Shown one piece after another: positions 52,377 to 61,196 of a stretch of 64,000 bases of DNA. The stretch is from contig NZ_JADHDX010000003.1 in assembly GCF_016820585.1 (NCBI RefSeq), positions 235,173 through 299,172 on the forward strand, written 5' to 3'. The notes below the pieces were generated by a model that was not told the origin of the DNA, did not search any database, and saw only the letters and a program-made list of their open reading frames with translations. Position 1 is the stretch's first letter. Every line of letters begins with the position of its first letter. This DNA comes from Arthrobacter beigongshangensis (GTDB lineage Bacteria > Bacillota > Bacilli > Bacillales_A > Planococcaceae). Made by a program: the position numbers and the translations under genes.

Positions 52377-52390
52377 TGAAAGCGATTACA
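52377..52390 (+). promoter_or_regulatory. cre site (CcpA operator)
   Basis: TGAAAGCGATTACA agrees at every position with the cre consensus TGWNANCGNTNWCA. It lies 57 bases upstream of the FGGY kinase ATG, so the kinase-transporter part should be under carbon catabolite repression. Confidence 0.75.
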
Positions 52391-52446
52391 ATACATTGAA
52401 GTAGTTTAGAGTTTTGGAATATAAGAATTAATAAGAGGTGAGTTAA

Positions 52447-53982
52447 ATGGCTTATGTACTGGGGATTGATATAGGTACATATGAATCAAAAGGTGTACTT
52501 GTAGATAGTGAAGGGAAAATTATTGTCACAAAGTCAGTTCCTCATAAGTTAGAAGTACCTCGTCCAGGCTGGGCTGAACATGATGCTGAAAATGTATGGT
52601 GGAATGATTTTAAACTATTAAGTAATTCCATTATAAAAGAAGCAAAACTAAGCTATAGCATTGATTCAATGGAAATTCAGGCTGTTGGTGTCAGTGCTAT
52701 TGCCCCGGCAGTTGTGCCAATAGATAAAAAAGGTATTCCACTTAGAAAGGCAATTCTATATGGTGTAGATACACGAGCCGATAAAGAAATAGAACTGCTT
52801 AATGATGAGATTGGTGAAGATGTAATTTTTGAAAAAGGTGGCCAATATCTTTCTTCTCAATCATCTGGTCCAAAAATTCTTTGGATTCAAAGAAATGAAC
52901 CAGAAGTTTATGAGAAAACTTATAAATTTTTATGTGGATCGGGTTATGTGGCATATAAACTTACGAATGAGTTCATTATCGACCGTTACACTGCTGCATC
53001 TTATTCACCCCTATTTAATATAAATAATTTATCTTGGGATGATGAAATAGTACCGAAAATAACAGAGGCAGATAAACTGCCAAACTTGGCATGGAGCCAT
53101 GAAATTATTGGGGAAGTTACTAAGGAAGCAGCACTGGAAACAGGATTAACGCAAGGAACCAAGGTAATCGCTGGAACGGCTGATGCGTTATCGGAATCAA
53201 TTAGTGTTGGAGCCATTCACCCGGGTGATTTAATGTTAATGTATGGTAGTTCTACTTTCTTTATTAATATTGTGGATTCTCTTCAAAACACACGTAGCTT
53301 CTGGCCAAATATACATGCGGTAGAAGGGTTATATACAATAACAGGCGGTACATCTACAGCAGGCTCTTTAACAAGATGGTATTTAGACAAATTAATGCTT
53401 CCATTTATGGATCAAAGTGAAATGAAAAAGATGGATACGTCTGACCTATATACTTATATAACAAAAGAAGCTTTAAAGAGTCCAGTAGGTTCTAATGGAC
53501 TAATAACACTTCCTTATTTTAGTGGAGAAAGAACCCCGATACATCATGCAAATGCTAAAGGGATGATATTTGGACTAACCTTGCAACATACGAAGGAAGA
53601 TATATATAGATCTATTATTGAAGGGATTGCCTTTTCTATACGTCACAATATTGATGAAATGAAAAAGTTAAATACATCAATAAAAAGAGCGGTAATAGTT
53701 GGTGGGGGTGTAAAAAGCGATTTATGGGTACAAAGCGTTAGTGATATATGTAATATGAGTCAAAACGTACCAAATGTAACGATAGGTGCAGCTTATGGAA
53801 ATGCATTTTTATGTGCGATGGCATTAGGTTGGCATTTCGAACTGAAAGATGTTGATACATGGGTTGAACTGGATTACAAAGTAGAACCAAAGAAAGAAAA
53901 TTGTGAAGTGTTGGAACGTAATTATAATATATATAGAAAACTTTATGAAAATAATAAAATGTTGATGAATGAAATTAACTGA
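52447..53982 (+). CDS. FGGY-family carbohydrate kinase
   Basis: The 511 residues form a two-domain FGGY sugar kinase. The N-terminal phosphate loop is LGIDIGTYESKGVLVDSEGK, followed by PRPGWAEHDAENVWW. The C-terminal signature region reads SNGLITLPYFSGERTPIHH, then IIEGIAFSIRHNIDEMKKL and VIVGGGVKSDLWVQSVSDI. The wording is closest to the xylulokinase/LsrK/erythritol-kinase side of the family. It would phosphorylate the imported ketose or polyol. The specific substrate cannot be read from sequence. The gene follows a perfect cre site and heads the transporter-enzyme run. Confidence 0.88.
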   Translation: MAYVLGIDIGTYESKGVLVDSEGKIIVTKSVPHKLEVPRPGWAEHDAENVWWNDFKLLSNSIIKEAKLSYSIDSMEIQAVGVSAIAPAVVPIDKKGIPLRKAILYGVDTRADKEIELLNDEIGEDVIFEKGGQYLSSQSSGPKILWIQRNEPEVYEKTYKFLCGSGYVAYKLTNEFIIDRYTAASYSPLFNINNLSWDDEIVPKITEADKLPNLAWSHEIIGEVTKEAALETGLTQGTKVIAGTADALSESISVGAIHPGDLMLMYGSSTFFINIVDSLQNTRSFWPNIHAVEGLYTITGGTSTAGSLTRWYLDKLMLPFMDQSEMKKMDTSDLYTYITKEALKSPVGSNGLITLPYFSGERTPIHHANAKGMIFGLTLQHTKEDIYRSIIEGIAFSIRHNIDEMKKLNTSIKRAVIVGGGVKSDLWVQSVSDICNMSQNVPNVTIGAAYGNAFLCAMALGWHFELKDVDTWVELDYKVEPKKENCEVLERNYNIYRKLYENNKMLMNEIN

Positions 53983-54204
53983 ATATAAACAAATGTACAG
54001 TAATTAAAGAGACTAATATCAAGACTGTTTCTATAACAAAGGGAATTAGTATTGAACACTGTAATTAACGATAATTTGGCTTTGATAGACAAAATATATA
54101 TTTTACTTTTTTAGTTTAATAATTGGAGAGGGTGATCATTATGTAAAGCATGACAGTTTAATATAAAGTCACTAAAAAATAATTAATAATAAGGGGAGAT
54201 ATTT

Positions 54205-55251
54205 GTGAAAAAGAATAAGTTACTTTTTATCGGTTTTATACTGGCGGTATTGTCTGCTTTACTTATTGGATGTAGTCCGGATGAATCACCTCCAACAAAA
54301 GAAGGTGCAGATGATGGTACAGCTAAAGATACTGCTGAGAAATACAAGATTGCTACAGTTGTAAAGTTAACAGGTGTTGGTTGGTTTGACCGTATGGGAG
54401 TAGGTGTTGAAAGATTTGCTGAAGACACTGGTCATGATGCATTTCAGCAAGGGCCACAAGAAGCAGATGCTGCATTGCAGGTTCAAATTATAGAAGATTT
54501 AATTGCACAACAGGTAGACGCAATTACAGTTGTTCCGTTTTCAGCTGAGTCTTTGGAACCGGTATTAAAGAAAGCAAGAGATGCTGGCATTGTCGTTATT
54601 ACTCATGAAGCAGATGGAATGGAAAACGTCGATTATAATATTGAAGCATTTAATAATTCAGACTACGGGGTATTCTTAATGGATAGCCTTGCCGAAGCTA
54701 TGGGTGAAGAAGGCGAATACATGACTGCTGTAGGTAGTTTAACATCTAATTCGCATATGGCGTGGGAGGAAGCGGCTTATAACAGACAACAGGAAGCTTA
54801 TCCAAACATGATTGCAATTGAAAGACAAGTTGAAACAAATGATGACTTACAAACAGCAAGCGCAAGATTTAGAGAAGTATTAAAGACACATCCAAACTTA
54901 AAAGGATATCAAGGTTCATCATCCAATGATGCACCTGGGGCATCATTGGCTATTGAAGAACTTGGACTTGAAGGTCAAATTCATGTTGTTGGAACGAGTG
55001 TACCATCTGTAAGTGGGCAATATATTGAAAATGGTTCTATGCATGCAATTACCTTCTGGGATCCGGCGGATGCTGGTTACGTGATGAATAAATTGGCTGT
55101 TATGATTCTTGATGGAAAAAAAGATGAAATTAAAGAGGGACTGGATCTTGGTATTCCAGGATATGAAAATCTAATTGTAGATGGAAAGTATTTATATGGT
55201 AATGCACCAGTAAAAGTTGATAAAAACAATCTTGATAAATATGATTTTTAA
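54205..55251 (+). CDS. sugar ABC transporter substrate-binding lipoprotein (RhaS/LsrB-like)
   Basis: The 348-residue lipoprotein has a signal ending in LLIGC and the periplasmic-binding-protein type I fold. The family-style block KIATVVKLTGVGWFDRMGVG is followed by GPQEADAALQVQIIEDLIAQ and GSSSNDAPGASLAIEELGLE. It resembles LsrB/RhaS receptors. Of the residues known to hold autoinducer-2 in LsrB, the Lys of the first block is kept. The Asp-Gln pair and the Pro/Ala region appear as SH and SSSN, so AI-2 binding is unlikely. The start is GTG 54205 after AAGGGGAG. Confidence 0.87.
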   Translation: MKKNKLLFIGFILAVLSALLIGCSPDESPPTKEGADDGTAKDTAEKYKIATVVKLTGVGWFDRMGVGVERFAEDTGHDAFQQGPQEADAALQVQIIEDLIAQQVDAITVVPFSAESLEPVLKKARDAGIVVITHEADGMENVDYNIEAFNNSDYGVFLMDSLAEAMGEEGEYMTAVGSLTSNSHMAWEEAAYNRQQEAYPNMIAIERQVETNDDLQTASARFREVLKTHPNLKGYQGSSSNDAPGASLAIEELGLEGQIHVVGTSVPSVSGQYIENGSMHAITFWDPADAGYVMNKLAVMILDGKKDEIKEGLDLGIPGYENLIVDGKYLYGNAPVKVDKNNLDKYDF

Positions 55252-55445
55252 CAATAGAAGTTAAATCGATTTAGGCTAATTAAAAGAATTCGACATGTTT
55301 AATGATTTGTTTGGGAGGAGAGGTGATTGTAAATACTTTTCCTCTTTATGAAGTCTTAACAAGTCAAGAAATATGAATCAAATTAGACCCAAGTATAGGC
55401 ATTGATTACAGTAAATATTTTATTTGAGAGGAAGGTGTTATTCTC

Positions 55446-56912
55446 TTGGACCCATTAATTCAGATGAGAGATATAAGCAAGAACTTTGGTGGTGTCAAAG
55501 CACTTAAAAATGTGGATTTAACTATATATCCTGGGGAAATTCATTGTCTAGCCGGAGAAAATGGGTGTGGGAAATCAACATTAATTAAAGTATTGTCGGG
55601 AGTACATATACCTGATGATGGTGAAATGCATATAAATCAGAAGCAATATAATAAATTAAACACGAAGGAATCAATACTTGAAGGAATTCAAGTAATATAT
55701 CAAGACTTTTCAATATTTCCAAATTTAACCGTGACAGAAAACCTTGCTTTAGGCTATGAGATGTCGAACAACAAAAAAATAGTAAATTGGAAAAGGTTTC
55801 GCAAAATAGCGAAGCAAGCTTTAGAAACTATAAACGTAGAGATTGATATTAATGAAAAAGTGGAAAATCTATCTGTAGCGGATAAACAGCTAATCGCAAT
55901 CGCAAGATCTCTCCTTTATAATGCGAAATTGATTGTAATGGATGAGCCAACTACTGCATTAACGAGTAAAGAGGTTCAATCACTTTTTCGTGTGATAACA
56001 AACTTAAAAAATGAAGGGATTTCAGTACTATTCGTTAGTCATAAATTAGAAGAAATATTTGAAATTGCTGAACGTGTAACCATTTTAAGAAACGGTGAAA
56101 ATGTTACTGAAAAATTGGTGAAAGATTTAGATACAAACAAAATGATCTATTATATGACTGGTAGAGAGATTAAAGAAACAATATACAAATCATCATTTAA
56201 TAAGGACAGTAAACCACTTCTTAAACTACACGATTTTGGGTTGAAGCAAATGTTTGCTGGTATTAATTTAGAGGTCTATCCTGGAGACATTATTGGGATT
56301 ACAGGAACATTAGGATCTGGAAGAACTGAATTAGCAGAGGCTCTTTTCGGAATTACTCCTTCAGACTCTGGAAGTATGAAAATTAATGGTGAAGAGGTAA
56401 CTATTGGAAATCCTAGGCAAGCCATAAAAAGGAGAATTGTCTATGTTCCAGAGGATCGTTTGACAAAAGGTTTGTTTTTGGAACAATCGATTGAACGAAA
56501 TATTGTTGTTTCAACAATTGGAAATTTGTTAAAGGGTTTTAAAGTTATTGATGATAAAAAAGTAAAAGAATCTGTAAATCATTGGATTGAAAATTTGGGA
56601 ATTGTTGCAAAGTATCCAAAAAGAAATGTTAGTGTATTATCTGGAGGTAATCAGCAAAAGGTTGTCTTATCAAAATGGTTGGCGAGTGAGCCGCAAATAT
56701 TAATATTAAATAGTCCTACTGTAGGTGTTGATATTGGTTCAAAAGAAGAAATACATGATGTTATTAAAGAGCAAGCGATAAAAGGTATGGGCGTAATTGT
56801 AATTTCAGATGATATCCCTGAACTTAAACAAAATTGTAATAAAATAATAACGATGGACAAAGGAAGAATAATTTCAATAGATAATACAAATGACTTTTCC
56901 ATAAGTAGATAG
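55446..56912 (+). CDS. sugar ABC transporter ATPase, two NBDs (RbsA-like)
   Basis: The 488 residues contain two ABC domains. The first has Walker A GENGCGKST, signature-like ENLSVADKQLIAIARSL and Walker B LIVMDEPTTALT. The second has a degenerate Walker A GTLGSGRTE, signature LSGGNQQKVVLSK and a changed Walker B region ILILNSPTVGVD, where the usual DEP reads NSP. The catalytic Glu is therefore missing in the second site. Such asymmetry is known in ribose-type ATPases. The TTG start follows GAGAGGAAGGTG. It energises the two permeases encoded next. Confidence 0.9.
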   Translation: MDPLIQMRDISKNFGGVKALKNVDLTIYPGEIHCLAGENGCGKSTLIKVLSGVHIPDDGEMHINQKQYNKLNTKESILEGIQVIYQDFSIFPNLTVTENLALGYEMSNNKKIVNWKRFRKIAKQALETINVEIDINEKVENLSVADKQLIAIARSLLYNAKLIVMDEPTTALTSKEVQSLFRVITNLKNEGISVLFVSHKLEEIFEIAERVTILRNGENVTEKLVKDLDTNKMIYYMTGREIKETIYKSSFNKDSKPLLKLHDFGLKQMFAGINLEVYPGDIIGITGTLGSGRTELAEALFGITPSDSGSMKINGEEVTIGNPRQAIKRRIVYVPEDRLTKGLFLEQSIERNIVVSTIGNLLKGFKVIDDKKVKESVNHWIENLGIVAKYPKRNVSVLSGGNQQKVVLSKWLASEPQILILNSPTVGVDIGSKEEIHDVIKEQAIKGMGVIVISDDIPELKQNCNKIITMDKGRIISIDNTNDFSISR

Positions 56913-56947
56913 TTTATTAATATATTTTTACTGAAAGTTGGTGGAGT

Positions 56948-57946
56948 ATGAAACAGCTATTAAAAAGCAATGAATTTTATATAACTATCGTAGTTATACT
57001 ACTTATTCTTTTTATTGGAAGCCAAAACAGTACTTTCTTTTCAATGAATAATTGGTTTGACTTAATTCGTGGAGGTATTGTGCCAGGAATCTTCGTGATT
57101 GGTACATTAATCGTCTTAATTTCTGGGGGGATAGATATCTCCTTTCCAGCGATTGCAGCATTTAGTATGTATACAACATCTTCTATACTAACTGATATGG
57201 ATTATGAAGGACCTGTTATATTAGCATTTGTTATGGGAGCGCTGATCGGATTATTGCTAGGGTTTATTAACTCTATATTCATTGCATTTTTTAATTTACC
57301 CACACTTATTGTTACTTTGGGAACCGCATCTCTTTATAGCGGATTTTTACTGACATTTATAAATAAAGGTCAAATTACAAGATTGCCACAATCGATGATT
57401 GATCTTTCAAAGTCTAGAATTATTGAAGTATCTACCGATTTTGGGCTTATCGGTATTCCGACTGTTTTCTTAATTACAGTGGCGGTAGTTATTTTGGGAT
57501 GGTATTTACTAAAATATACGATGATAGGAAGATCTATTTATGCATTAGGAGGAGATGAGGTTTCTGCTGAACGAATGGGGATTTCACCGAGAAGGATAAA
57601 AATATTTGTATATTCTTTTGTTGGTATGTTGGCTGGAGTAGCTGGTATCATTCACACAATTATGAGTCGAACCGCTAATGGTACGGATCTTCTTGGTGGA
57701 GAATTATTAATTATTGCAGCAGTCGTATTGGGCGGAGCTAGAATTACGGGTGGACATGGGACTGTTTTTGGTTCATTTGTGGCGTTATTATTAATTTTAA
57801 TTATCGAAAATAGCCTTATTTTATTAGGAATACCTTCTTATTGGCAACGATTTGTTATCGGTGCACTTATTTTGATGGGAACTGGAATTACAGCAATTCA
57901 GGTGAAAAAGTCACTTGTAAAGAGAAATCCAATTATGGCGGATTGA
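56948..57946 (+). CDS. sugar ABC transporter permease 1 (RbsC-like)
   Basis: The 332-residue membrane protein has eight to ten hydrophobic helices of the BPD_transp_2 family. Typical blocks are VLISGGIDISFPAIAAFSMY, then NLPTLIVTLGTASLYSGFLL, YALGGDEVSAERMGISPRRI (EAA-like coupling region) and AAVVLGGARITGGHGTVFGS. It pairs with permease 2 to form a heterodimeric channel. The ATG lies after GTTGGTGGAG, 35 bases past the ATPase gene. Confidence 0.9.
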   Translation: MKQLLKSNEFYITIVVILLILFIGSQNSTFFSMNNWFDLIRGGIVPGIFVIGTLIVLISGGIDISFPAIAAFSMYTTSSILTDMDYEGPVILAFVMGALIGLLLGFINSIFIAFFNLPTLIVTLGTASLYSGFLLTFINKGQITRLPQSMIDLSKSRIIEVSTDFGLIGIPTVFLITVAVVILGWYLLKYTMIGRSIYALGGDEVSAERMGISPRRIKIFVYSFVGMLAGVAGIIHTIMSRTANGTDLLGGELLIIAAVVLGGARITGGHGTVFGSFVALLLILIIENSLILLGIPSYWQRFVIGALILMGTGITAIQVKKSLVKRNPIMAD

Positions 57947-57964
57947 TGCAAAGGGGTGTAAAGA

Positions 57965-58993
57965 TTGCCAGACTTAATAAAAACGAATAAAAATAAAAAA
58001 GTATTAAATATTAATAAAGATTTTATTGATAGGTACGGAGATTTAACCTTATTGTTTTTTATTATGCTAGGTGTTTTTATTGTTATGACCATTATGAATC
58101 CTAGTGTGTTTTTGTCTAAAGGAATGATGCTTTCGATATCCTATCAATTTCCTATTTTAGGATTGTTTACACTAGCTATGATGTTTTCCATGGTTTCTGG
58201 TGGAATTGATTTATCCATCGTTAGTACGGCTAACTTATCAGCCATTATAGCGTCGATGGTGATGGTTCATTTAGTACCTGTAGGTGCGACTATGGCTACA
58301 TCTATACCTTATATTCTATTAGGTATTATTTGTGCATTATTGATAGGTATACTCGCCGGGCTTATTAATGGATTACTGGTCGCAGTTGTTGGTATTCCAG
58401 CTATAATTGTTACCTTAGGAACGATGCAGCTGTTTATGGGAATAGCTTTAGTTCTTACAAAAGGGAAATCGATTGTAGGCTTACCAGATACCTTTTCGCT
58501 TGTCGGTGGTGGAACTGTCTTTGGGCTTCCATTTCCTTTGATTGTCTTTATTGTATTTGTTGTGTTTTCATATTTTATTTTAAACTTAAGGGACTACGGT
58601 TTAAAACTTCAGATGGCTGGTTCTAACTCAATCGCTTCAAAGTTTTCTGGATTAAACGTTACATCTACTACAATAAAGGCATACATAATAAGTGCTTCAC
58701 TTGCCTCTATTGCAGGTCTTTTGATGGCATCAGCTGCTAACTCTGCAAAAGCTGATTTCGGAACGAGTTATATTCTACAAGCTATCTTGGTTGCTGTAAT
58801 GGGTGGGGTTAACCCTTATGGTGGAAAAGGAAAAGTAGCTGGTGTTGTAATGGCAGTCATTACAATGCAAGTTTTATCGAGTGGACTAGGAATGCTAAAA
58901 GTAAGTAACTTTTTCAAAGACTTTATGTGGGGAGCAATATTAATAATCGTGTTACTAGCAAACTATTTTTATAACAAAAAAATAACGAGTTAA
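57965..58993 (+). CDS. sugar ABC transporter permease 2 (RbsC-like)
   Basis: The 342 residues are of the same family as permease 1: MMFSMVSGGIDLSIVSTANL, then GIPAIIVTLGTMQLFMGIAL, then the coupling region LKLQMAGSNSIASKFSGLNV and AILVAVMGGVNPYGGKGKVA. An extended charged N-terminus (about 25 residues) precedes the first helix. The TTG start at 57965 follows AAAGGGGTG. Two distinct permease genes are usual in LsrCD/RhaPQ-type systems, in contrast to the single RbsC of ribose transporters. Confidence 0.9.
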   Translation: MPDLIKTNKNKKVLNINKDFIDRYGDLTLLFFIMLGVFIVMTIMNPSVFLSKGMMLSISYQFPILGLFTLAMMFSMVSGGIDLSIVSTANLSAIIASMVMVHLVPVGATMATSIPYILLGIICALLIGILAGLINGLLVAVVGIPAIIVTLGTMQLFMGIALVLTKGKSIVGLPDTFSLVGGGTVFGLPFPLIVFIVFVVFSYFILNLRDYGLKLQMAGSNSIASKFSGLNVTSTTIKAYIISASLASIAGLLMASAANSAKADFGTSYILQAILVAVMGGVNPYGGKGKVAGVVMAVITMQVLSSGLGMLKVSNFFKDFMWGAILIIVLLANYFYNKKITS

Positions 58994-59105
58994 TCTGTCT
59001 TGTACGTTTAAATGAAAATGATATTGGAGATTCAGGTGATAATGGTCAGCATAGTAGGAAAACATTGCTGTTAGTGTCACTTAAATTCAAGAGGAGTGTG
59101 AAGGA

Positions 59106-59942
59106 ATGTTAGTGACATCTAAGGAATTATTTAAAATTGCACAGCGGAAGAAGTTTGCAATCCCTGCTGTTAACTTTGTAGATCAGTACACATTACGTTC
59201 TTATATTGCTGTGGCAGAAAAGCTCAATGTTCCGCTAATTGTTTCATTTGCGCAAGCGCATCATGAGTTGATGGATATAGAGGAAGCGGCAATGCTTGGG
59301 AAATATTATGCGAAGCAAGCGAAAGTCCCGGTAGTCCTCCATTTGGATCACGGCGAGGATGTAGAATTTGTCAAAAGGGCAGTAGATTTAGGTTTCGCAT
59401 CCGTAATGATAGATGCTTCTCAGGATTCATTTGAAGAGAATGTAAGAAAAACAAAGGAAGTCATTTCCTATGCACATGCCAAAGGTGTTGTTGTTGAAGC
59501 TGAGATTGGACATGTCGGATCAGGTGATAATTATGAAAACCATGAACGCAGTGATTCTACATATACAACAGTTGAAGAGGCGAAGAGTTTTTATCAGGAA
59601 ACAAACGTAGATTCCCTAGCGATTTCTATAGGTACTGCTCATGGCACCTACGTGGGCTTGCCAGAAATAAATTTTGAAAGATTACATGACATATCGGAGG
59701 TTGTACAGGTACCGCTGGTATTGCATGGTGGTTCTTCCACTGGAGATGCTAATCTTGCGCGTTGTGCGTCAAGTGGAATTGTGAAGATTAATATTTTTAC
59801 AGATATTATAAACAATTCAATTAAGGATCTATCGACTGATGGAAAGAGTTATTTTGATATCCATCAGCAAATGCGCAATGGTATGGAGGAGTGTTTAACT
59901 CATTACTTTCATATATTTAAGACAATGACAGTTACATTATAA
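59106..59942 (+). CDS. class II (zinc) ketose-bisphosphate aldolase family
   Basis: The 278-residue TIM-barrel enzyme has the class II zinc and phosphate motifs: VPVVLHLDHGEDVEFVKRAV, then VVEAEIGHVGSGDN, ISIGTAHGTYVG, VLHGGSSTGD and KINIFTDI. It would split a ketose 1-phosphate or bisphosphate into DHAP and an aldehyde, or the reverse. Whether the acceptor is glyceraldehyde-3-phosphate, glycolaldehyde or another aldehyde is unknown. The operon context favours a catabolic, not glycolytic, role. The ATG follows GAGGAGTGTGAAGGA. It is 112 bases past the permease gene. Confidence 0.88.
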   Translation: MLVTSKELFKIAQRKKFAIPAVNFVDQYTLRSYIAVAEKLNVPLIVSFAQAHHELMDIEEAAMLGKYYAKQAKVPVVLHLDHGEDVEFVKRAVDLGFASVMIDASQDSFEENVRKTKEVISYAHAKGVVVEAEIGHVGSGDNYENHERSDSTYTTVEEAKSFYQETNVDSLAISIGTAHGTYVGLPEINFERLHDISEVVQVPLVLHGGSSTGDANLARCASSGIVKINIFTDIINNSIKDLSTDGKSYFDIHQQMRNGMEECLTHYFHIFKTMTVTL

Positions 59943-59963
59943 TCTGAAGGGACTGACCTAGCT

Positions 59964-60659
59964 TTGCGAGAAAAAAAAATAACGAATCCATTTTTTGTGG
60001 TTAATCCGAAGAGCTTTCTATATGGCGAATCCTTGATGGAATTAGCACTTCACGCCAATGAATTGGCAAAGTCCAATCCGATTGATATTTTGTTTACTGC
60101 ACCGCAAACAGAATTAGCTAATATCGTACGGAAATGTCCAGATTTAATTGTCACCGCACAGCATATGGATGATATTCAACCAGGCGATACGATGGGGAAA
60201 GTGTTAATAGAGTCTCTTGTACACATCGGTGTTCAAGCAGTTGTGTTGAATCATGCTGACCATCCACTAGCGATTTCTACACTTTCTAATACCATTCTTC
60301 GAGCAAAGGATGTGGGAATACAAACCATTGTCTGCGTGGACTCCATTCAGGAGGGGCAGGCTGTAGCGATGCTTCATCCTGACATCATATTGGCAGAGCC
60401 TACAGAGTTAATTGGTCAAGCGCAAATCAGTAGCCGTGACTATGTCACTTCTACAATTGAAAGTATTAAAAAAGTTAACCCAGATGTCCTGGTAGAACAG
60501 GGAGCTGGAATTCGATCGGAAAACGATGTAGTGGAATTGCTGCAATTGGGAGCAGATGGTGTAGGCGTAACGAGTGGAATTGTGAAGGCCGAGGATCCAG
60601 TAGGTATGATGAGAAAGATGATTCAGGCTGTTGCAACATTTAAAAAGGAGAGGAAGTAG
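59964..60659 (+). CDS. divergent triose-phosphate isomerase-family protein
   Basis: The 231 residues are short for a bacterial TIM (about 250). The catalytic positions are present in altered surroundings: Lys16 in VVNPKSF (usually NWK), His97 in VVLNHADHPL (usually GHSERR) and Glu145 in ILAEPTELIG (usually YEPVWAIG), with GAGIRSENDV as phosphate loop. It may isomerise DHAP or a tetrulose phosphate, as EryH-like TIM relatives do in erythritol pathways; that comparison is inference. The TTG start at 59964 follows GAAGGGACTG. It lies between aldolase and yjbQ genes. Confidence 0.85.
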   Translation: MREKKITNPFFVVNPKSFLYGESLMELALHANELAKSNPIDILFTAPQTELANIVRKCPDLIVTAQHMDDIQPGDTMGKVLIESLVHIGVQAVVLNHADHPLAISTLSNTILRAKDVGIQTIVCVDSIQEGQAVAMLHPDIILAEPTELIGQAQISSRDYVTSTIESIKKVNPDVLVEQGAGIRSENDVVELLQLGADGVGVTSGIVKAEDPVGMMRKMIQAVATFKKERK

Positions 60660-60662
60660 AAG

Positions 60663-61175
60663 ATGGCGGTTTATTCTGCAAAACTAAATCTTACCTCACA
60701 TGGAAACCGGGTAACTTATCATGAAATTACAGAGCAGGTGAGACAACACGTAAAAGAAAGTGGTATTAAGGAAGGAATTTGCGTTGTGGCATCGCCGCAT
60801 ACAACATGCTCGGTGATTTTTGAAGAGCTATCCTATGATAATGACTATTATGGCTATGAATATTTACAGCTTGATTTAAATAAGATTCTGGATGGTCTTA
60901 TACCAGAATGCAAAACGGAAGGCCAGTACCATCATCCAGGTCCGGAACATATACGAGTTGGACTGGAGGATTTTAAAGGGGAAATCAGTCCAGAAGCATA
61001 TACTATGCTAAATACTGACGCACATTTGAAAAGCACCTTGCTAGGTACAAGTGAAACCTTTGTCATTGATAACGGAGAAATGCAAATTGGTTTGGTGGGA
61101 TATATTTATTTCATTGACTTTGATCGGCTACGTGTTCGAAACCGTACGTGCCATATTAAAATAATTGGTGAATAA
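60663..61175 (+). CDS. YjbQ/UPF0047-family protein, enlarged form
   Basis: The 170-residue protein keeps the family motifs GICVVASPHTTCSVIFEE and AHLKSTLLGTSETFVIDNGE, then QIGLVGYIYFIDFD. YjbQ proteins are about 135-140 residues; this one has an insertion of roughly 30 residues (YDNDYYGYEYLQLDLNKILD and following). E. coli YjbQ can make thiamine phosphate, but the true family role is unsettled. Here it sits three bases after the TIM-like gene and just before the epimerase, which implies a metabolic role with sugar phosphates. ATG 60663 follows GGAGAGGAAG. Confidence 0.85.
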   Translation: MAVYSAKLNLTSHGNRVTYHEITEQVRQHVKESGIKEGICVVASPHTTCSVIFEELSYDNDYYGYEYLQLDLNKILDGLIPECKTEGQYHHPGPEHIRVGLEDFKGEISPEAYTMLNTDAHLKSTLLGTSETFVIDNGEMQIGLVGYIYFIDFDRLRVRNRTCHIKIIGE

Positions 61176-61196
61176 ACAGGAGAGCAGGTGCTATAT

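Noticed and set aside
54205..58993. Autoinducer-2 (Lsr) uptake system
   Set aside because: Receptor residues for AI-2 are not kept and lsrF, lsrG and lsrR are absent; a sugar importer fits better.
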